The notes below the pieces were generated by a model. The model worked only from the letters and a program-made list of their open reading frames with translations, did not search any database and was not told where the DNA came from. Positions 59,985-64,000 of a stretch of DNA of 64,000 bases are shown in pieces. Source of the DNA: Sclerurus mexicanus (Eukaryota; Chordata; Aves; Passeriformes; Furnariidae); NCBI GenBank assembly GCA_013396755.1, contig VWZF01001856.1, positions 1,141,515-1,205,514 on the forward strand, read 5' to 3'. The stretch's first letter is position 1. Every line of letters starts with the position of its first letter. The position numbers and the translations under genes were made by a program.

Positions 59985-60680
59985 AATAACAACAGATCTG
60001 CAAACAATGGCCAGGACCTACTGACTGACAAAAGCGATCCCAAGGCTGTTTTGATTTAGGTCAGCTGAGTATTCCCAAAGCTCACAGTCCTCAGATACTA
60101 GGAACTGCAGAGGATAAAGGGGGTGGAAAAGTGTGTTAAGCAAAAAACCCTTGTTGAATGCTGAATGGGGACTTCTCTTTGCATCCTCCACAGAAAAGAG
60201 TATCATGGAAGGTGTGTGCTGCTCCAGGAACGACCAAGCACTGTTGACTCCAGCAGCCTGTGGTGGCTTGAACTACTCTCTGGTCTCATTTAGACACAAG
60301 AAACCCCAGGAAAAGTCATCAGAAGTTTAGGTCCAGCACAGACCAAGTTTTGGTGACTTTCAGAGGAACAGAAGGCTCTTAATTAGGAAGCAAATTAAAC
60401 TATTATTGGGCGACCAGCAAAATGCAAGAGCTAAGGCAGGATGGAGACATTAAAGGAAAAAGAAATTGTGATTTCAAGCTCCTAAATGCTAGGAATCTTT
60501 TGTAAGTCAAACAGGAGCTGAGAGCTCAGTGAGTCTCGGGAGCTGCTTTCATACAGCAGCCAGACGTCAAGCCCAGACTGTCCCTGCAGCAGCACCAGAC
60601 GCTCTGCACACTTCAATGAACCATCAGGGGAAGTGAGATGATCCCAGAGAACTTTTTATTTTCTTGGGTGCTTGTGGTTT
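59985..60680. other. Spacer
   Basis: No gene or repeat family recognised. Confidence 0.5.
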
Positions 60681-60780
60681 GTGGGTTTTTTTAATCCCAA
60701 AAAAATCCCCCCTCCTCCCAGTAGCCGGGTCCGATTTTTTTTCAGACCCCTTAAAAAAAAACAAAAAAAAAAAACCCACC
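60681..60780. repeat. Homopolymer-rich tract with inverted arms
   Basis: Alternating T, A and C runs. GTGGGTTTTTTT at 60681-60692 is the reverse complement of AAAAAAACCCAC at about 60768-60779, so the tract can fold with a loop of about 75 bases. Run lengths are likely error-prone. Confidence 0.8.
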
Positions 60781-60899
60781 CTTTTTGTAGCTCAGGAGCA
60801 GAACCAAACTTTAGGCAAGGGATAAACAACGTTCTCAGCCACAATGAAACTCAAGGCAAAGTCTGTCTGCTCTGCTCATAGAGCTGGTTGAAAAACCAG

Positions 60900-61165
60900 A
60901 AAGCTCCCAATTATCTTTCCTGAAAGATTTTTCTTTGGGAGCAATTAATAAGTGCTTTGCAGTTTGACTCGCGTTATTAATTGGATTGGGGGGAGTTAAA
61001 AGCGCAAACGGTCTATATGATTTTTTTTTTTAGGGTCTGTAAATGAAGCTAACAGATGGAACTGACCAGTAACGTGCATCTGGCAAGCTGGGTTTCTTAT
61101 AAACTTTCCTCCAAACAAAACCATTTTGGTGGCTTTGTTGTTGTTTGAAGCGAAGTTGGGCTCCG
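60900..61165. promoter_or_regulatory. Candidate conserved noncoding element with homeodomain-type sites
   Basis: Contains GAGCAATTAATAAGTG (about 60938-60953) and CGCGTTATTAATTGGATTGG (about 60970-60989), dense ATTA cores, with CpGs and no repeat similarity except a T run at 61021-61032. It sits at the left edge of a rise in GC that continues to 63 kb. Function is inference. Confidence 0.35.
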
Positions 61166-61640
61166 AGCTGGCTGGTGGCGTGGCGGTGGGTTCGTCTGGG
61201 CTGCGTGTGCGTGGGAAGGGAGGATGGAGGGGGAAGGGGTCGGACAGGACGAGATCTCTTGCCAGACTGATCTCTTGCAGCGGGGAGATCTCCTGGAAGC
61301 GAGTTGGGAAGGCACCAGCCCTTGCACCGTGCGTGTCCTCCCCAGCAACGCTTAGAGCTGGGTGATAACTGCACCACGGCACCCACGGGATCCAAAAGAA
61401 GGGACTCTGTCCCCAGATCCCTCTCCTACAACCGTAGTTTCCTGAAAATAAAATCGGTAAACAGGTCCGTAGAGGGACAAATGTGTTGTGGGGTGACTTG
61501 GTGGGAAACGCTGCTGCCCTGGAGCACCTTCAGTCCTGGCGGGGGCTCAGTGCGCTCCGCGCTCCCTCTACCCGGGTCACCCTGCTTGTGTCCCCTCTCC
61601 GTGTGTCCCCCATTCAGGCGCTGAGCCGGGCTTGCCTTGG
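61166..61640. promoter_or_regulatory. GC- and CpG-enriched block
   Basis: CpGs recur throughout (for example GGCGTGGCGGTGGGTTCGTC, and GCGTGTGCGTGG), far above the rest of the window. Frames of 80-128 codons on both strands have no recognisable product, as expected of GC-rich DNA with few stops. Together with the island at 62.7 kb it suggests proximity to a promoter. Confidence 0.35.
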
Positions 61641-62168
61641 CCAGGTCGAGGAAAACATTTCCTTCCCTCTCTACTCCCCTAAAAAACAAACAAACAAAAC
61701 TTTTAAAAATAATACCTGGACAGGAGGAAAGTAACCGTGCAAATAACCGAAAATCAGCTGAGTGCGCTGCCCTGCGTGTTAGAAAGAGGGTTTGTCTTCC
61801 TTCTCGAAGGGAAGAGATACCTCTCCCTCCATCAGGAAAGTGTGCTCACGGTGTCTTAACTTTTTTGTTAGGTCTAAGCCGTCCTGCTTAAGGCTGGTGT
61901 GCTGTTTGCACTGCTCGCCACACTCCAAAGGGGTACTGGAAAGGGCAGTTTGCTCATTTCTAGGGTTTTTTGGTATTGTTTTTTGGGGTTTGGTTTGGTT
62001 TTTTTTTAATTCTCTCAACTATCAAAGTCTTGAGAAGATCAAACAAAACCTGAATTTGAAAGAATTCCTATATTTTCTTTCAAATATATATTGGGGAGAA
62101 ATGTTTTTTTTTTATTCCATTAGCAACACTAGAACTGTAGGAAATTCAAATGAAGAGAGAAAAGCAAC
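61641..62168. other. Spacer
   Basis: No gene recognised. A T/G-rich patch at 61960-62008 and a T run at about 62104-62113. The 217-codon forward frame 61792-62445 runs through the (CCTT)n repeat and is not a gene. Confidence 0.5.
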
Positions 62169-62270
62169 TTCCTTCCTTCCTTCCTTCCTTCCTTCCATCC
62201 TTCCTTCCTTCCTTCCTTCCTTCCTTCCTTCCTTCTTCCTTTTCCTTCCTTCCTCCCTCTCTTTCCCTGT
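62169..62270 (+). repeat. (TTCC)n microsatellite with pyrimidine-rich flank
   Basis: TTCC units with one CCATCC interruption to about 62233, then irregular C/T sequence. It is the reverse complement motif of the (GGAA)n array at 54.9 kb. Confidence 0.95.
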
Positions 62271-62480
62271 AGGCCAGGAGGGGCGAGAGGCTCGCTGGGA
62301 GCCCATCAGCAGCGCCCTGGAGAGGTGTGAGGTGTTCCCGCTGCCCTCCCCTCCCGCCGAGGTACCCGCACTTTCCCATCTCAGACAATGCATTTCCATT
62401 CCAGTCGTGTGCCTTTGTCCATTTGTAAGAAGAAAAGAGCGCTGAGTGACAGCTCCTGTTAGACTGCATGAACAGATACC

Positions 62481-62504
62481 AATAAACCCTCCCAAAACCC
62501 GGAC

Positions 62505-62541
<37 letters not shown>
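62481..62541 (+). repeat. A34 run preceded by AATAAA
   Basis: AATAAA at 62481-62486 is followed 22 bases after its last base by 34 consecutive A (62508-62541). The spacing is that of a polyadenylated 3' end copied into DNA, but no coding or repeat body is recognised upstream. Chance juxtaposition is a serious alternative. Confidence 0.9.
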
Positions 62542-62546
<5 letters not shown>

Positions 62547-62574
62547 AAGAGCGAGGCAGGGAGCCACATGCCTC

Positions 62575-62700
62575 TTTGCCTCCGGCTTATTATTAAGACA
62601 CCTTCGCAGCTTAAACGCTTAAACGCGACCCAAATTAAATGGCAATTAAAAGCAAGTTACACCCTCTCCTATCTCCAGGCTTATCACGGGTGGAAGATGG
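62575..62700. promoter_or_regulatory. Candidate conserved element beside the CpG island
   Basis: CTTAAACG occurs twice in tandem (GCTTAAACGCTTAAACGCG, about 62610-62628). It is followed by AAATTAAATGGCAATTAAAA, two AATTAA cores within 20 bp. Adjacent to the CpG island on its left. Inference from motif density and position. Confidence 0.3.
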
Positions 62701-62945
62701 CCATCAGCAGAGCGTCCCCGCCGGGAAATGCCATTTGGGCTGGCATCTTCTCGGAGGATGTGTGACTCCCCCCCCGCCGCCCCGAGCTCGCCCGGCAGCG
62801 GGCGGGCCCCCCGGGCGCTCCCCGGGCGGAGCCCGCAGTGTCTGCGGGGCTGGAGAGCCGCTACCTGGGGGCAGTGGGGCAGGGGGGCTCCGGGCAGGCG
62901 GGCAGGGCTCATCCCCCGGAGTAGCAGCTCCTCGGACCGGTGTCA
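62701..62945. promoter_or_regulatory. CpG island, probable promoter region
   Basis: By hand I count about 23 CpGs in 62701-62940, with C and G making up most of 62765-62940. Nothing else in the window is similar. A CpG island of this density in a bird genome usually marks a transcription start. The strand cannot be fixed. On the reverse strand CCCCCAGGTAGCG (about 62857-62869) contains a good splice-donor consensus, CAG|GTAGCG, preceded by a short ATG frame from 62912, so a minus-strand first exon is possible. The gene itself is not visible in the window. Confidence 0.6.
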
Positions 62946-64000
62946 CTAAATAAATAAATCACGCACCCCTCCAGCTTTGCAACCCGGGGCTACGCAGCCT
63001 CCTTGCGTTCCCATCTCCAAAATATTATCGGCACTTGGAAATGTCGAACAAGCTATTACTGATCTTTAGCTCTTGCATCCCCTTCCCTATTTTAATTCCT
63101 CCTATTACAGATGTAATTCCGTAGATCTGTATGTATTTTATGTATAATTCCATATCATATGTCACTGCAGTGATACTTTGTGGTCTCACCCTAGTATTAT
63201 GTTTGAAAATGCTATTTAAAGAAGCCTGTAAGATAACATATTAGGCAGCTTTTAAAGCAGGTTGAAGTGTGGGGTGGACTTAAATTCGATGTAAATGAAA
63301 GGGTAAAAAAAAAAAAAAAAACAACAAACCCAAACCAAAACAAACTACATAGTTTTCATTTAGGAAAAAAAATACAGTTAAACAGACACACATACAAATG
63401 TGCAATCTTAGATTCTGGTCAGTATTTAAAAGCAGTATAATCAACAGGAAGGAGCACTTACCTATTGAAAAGGATGGTTTAATAATATATATTTATATAT
63501 ATTAGCTTTATGTCTTCCCAATAAAATGTACACAAAATACCCCCTTCGATCAGATTAGTTCCCATATTAGCCTGGGTAAGAAAAAGCATTCTAAAGAGTG
63601 GAGGAAAAAATGTATAAAAATGTTGAAAGAACCTACAGTTCCTTATTAGGCGAAGATACAATATTTATTCCTTGTCTCCTGGGATGAAGCTCCTCTATCT
63701 ATTGTCCTCCCAGTTCTCAGTGCTGATGCTTAATTTTCAAAACTTCTATATTACCAAGGGACCTACGACATCAGCCAAAGAAATACCCAGCAAGTACAAA
63801 ATCTGATCCAGGGAGCAGCTTTTGTGCAGAGGGAAAATTTTGTTCCTACAGGTTTTTAAGGAGGTGCATGGAAAAGCGAGAGATCTGATCTATGCAGATA
63901 CATTGCAAATTCTCTCTGTCTGTAGAGATTTTTTCTAAAAAAAATTGGGGAAATACATGAACTTTGGATTTTTCAAATTTTTCCTTTTTTTTTTTTTTTT
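62946..64000. other. AT-rich spacer to the window edge
   Basis: No gene recognised. An A-rich tract is at 63306-63346, TATATA patches at 63484-63502 and a T run reaches the window end (about 63984-64000). Confidence 0.5.

Noticed and set aside
61792..62445. 217-codon forward frame and 151-codon reverse frame nearby
   Set aside because: They exist because the (TTCC)n repeat and homopolymers lack stops in those frames. No domain is visible.
1..64000. CRISPR arrays, bacterial operons, plasmid or phage features
   Set aside because: Nuclear bird DNA dominated by CR1 LINE fragments; no array of spaced direct repeats or prokaryotic gene organisation.

Overview
This is 64 kb of avian nuclear DNA, almost certainly from a passerine. 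I find no supportable protein-coding exon, rRNA, functional tRNA or CRISPR array. It reads as an intergenic desert or a very long intron. The bird assignment rests on about twenty decayed fragments of CR1 (chicken repeat 1) LINEs on both strands, recognised by the 3' tail (ATTCTATGATTCT or its reverse complement), the adjoining conserved 3' segment and pieces of the ORF2 reverse transcriptase. The passerine assignment rests on one element at 59843-59984: a tRNA-Ile-derived head joined to a CR1-X-type tail, the structure of the passerine SINE TguSINE1.

Layout. 1-7 kb: AT-rich spacer with two CR1 fragments, a CpG-retaining block (3.7-3.9 kb), a purine tract and a possible conserved element (6.3-6.6 kb). 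7-8.1 kb: three CR1 fragments, two of them head to head. 8-31 kb: spacer with seven more CR1-type fragments, the longest at 26.2-26.75 kb, plus an ancient CR1-like tail at 28.7 kb and a perfect 12-bp hairpin at 27.67 kb. 31-38 kb: five CR1 fragments and a 97-bp pentanucleotide microsatellite. 38-51.5 kb: mostly spacer, with very old repeat remnants and an internal CR1 piece whose reverse-transcriptase active-site box is destroyed. 51.5-54 kb: an assembly defect in which an 841-bp block lies on both sides of a 741-bp N gap, with no difference seen and a constant 1601-bp offset. 54-60 kb: microsatellite, old repeats, a purine-rich unexplained stretch and the SINE. 60.9-63 kb: a clear change to CpG-rich and homeodomain-site-like sequence, including a CpG island at 62.70-62.94 kb. 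This is the likeliest place for a promoter of a gene lying partly or wholly outside the window.

Nothing here forms a gene system. The real content is a layered record of retroposition (ancient sauropsid repeats, several CR1 subfamilies, a passerine SINE), candidate regulatory elements that need alignment to confirm, and an assembly error that should be fixed before the 51.5-54 kb interval is interpreted.
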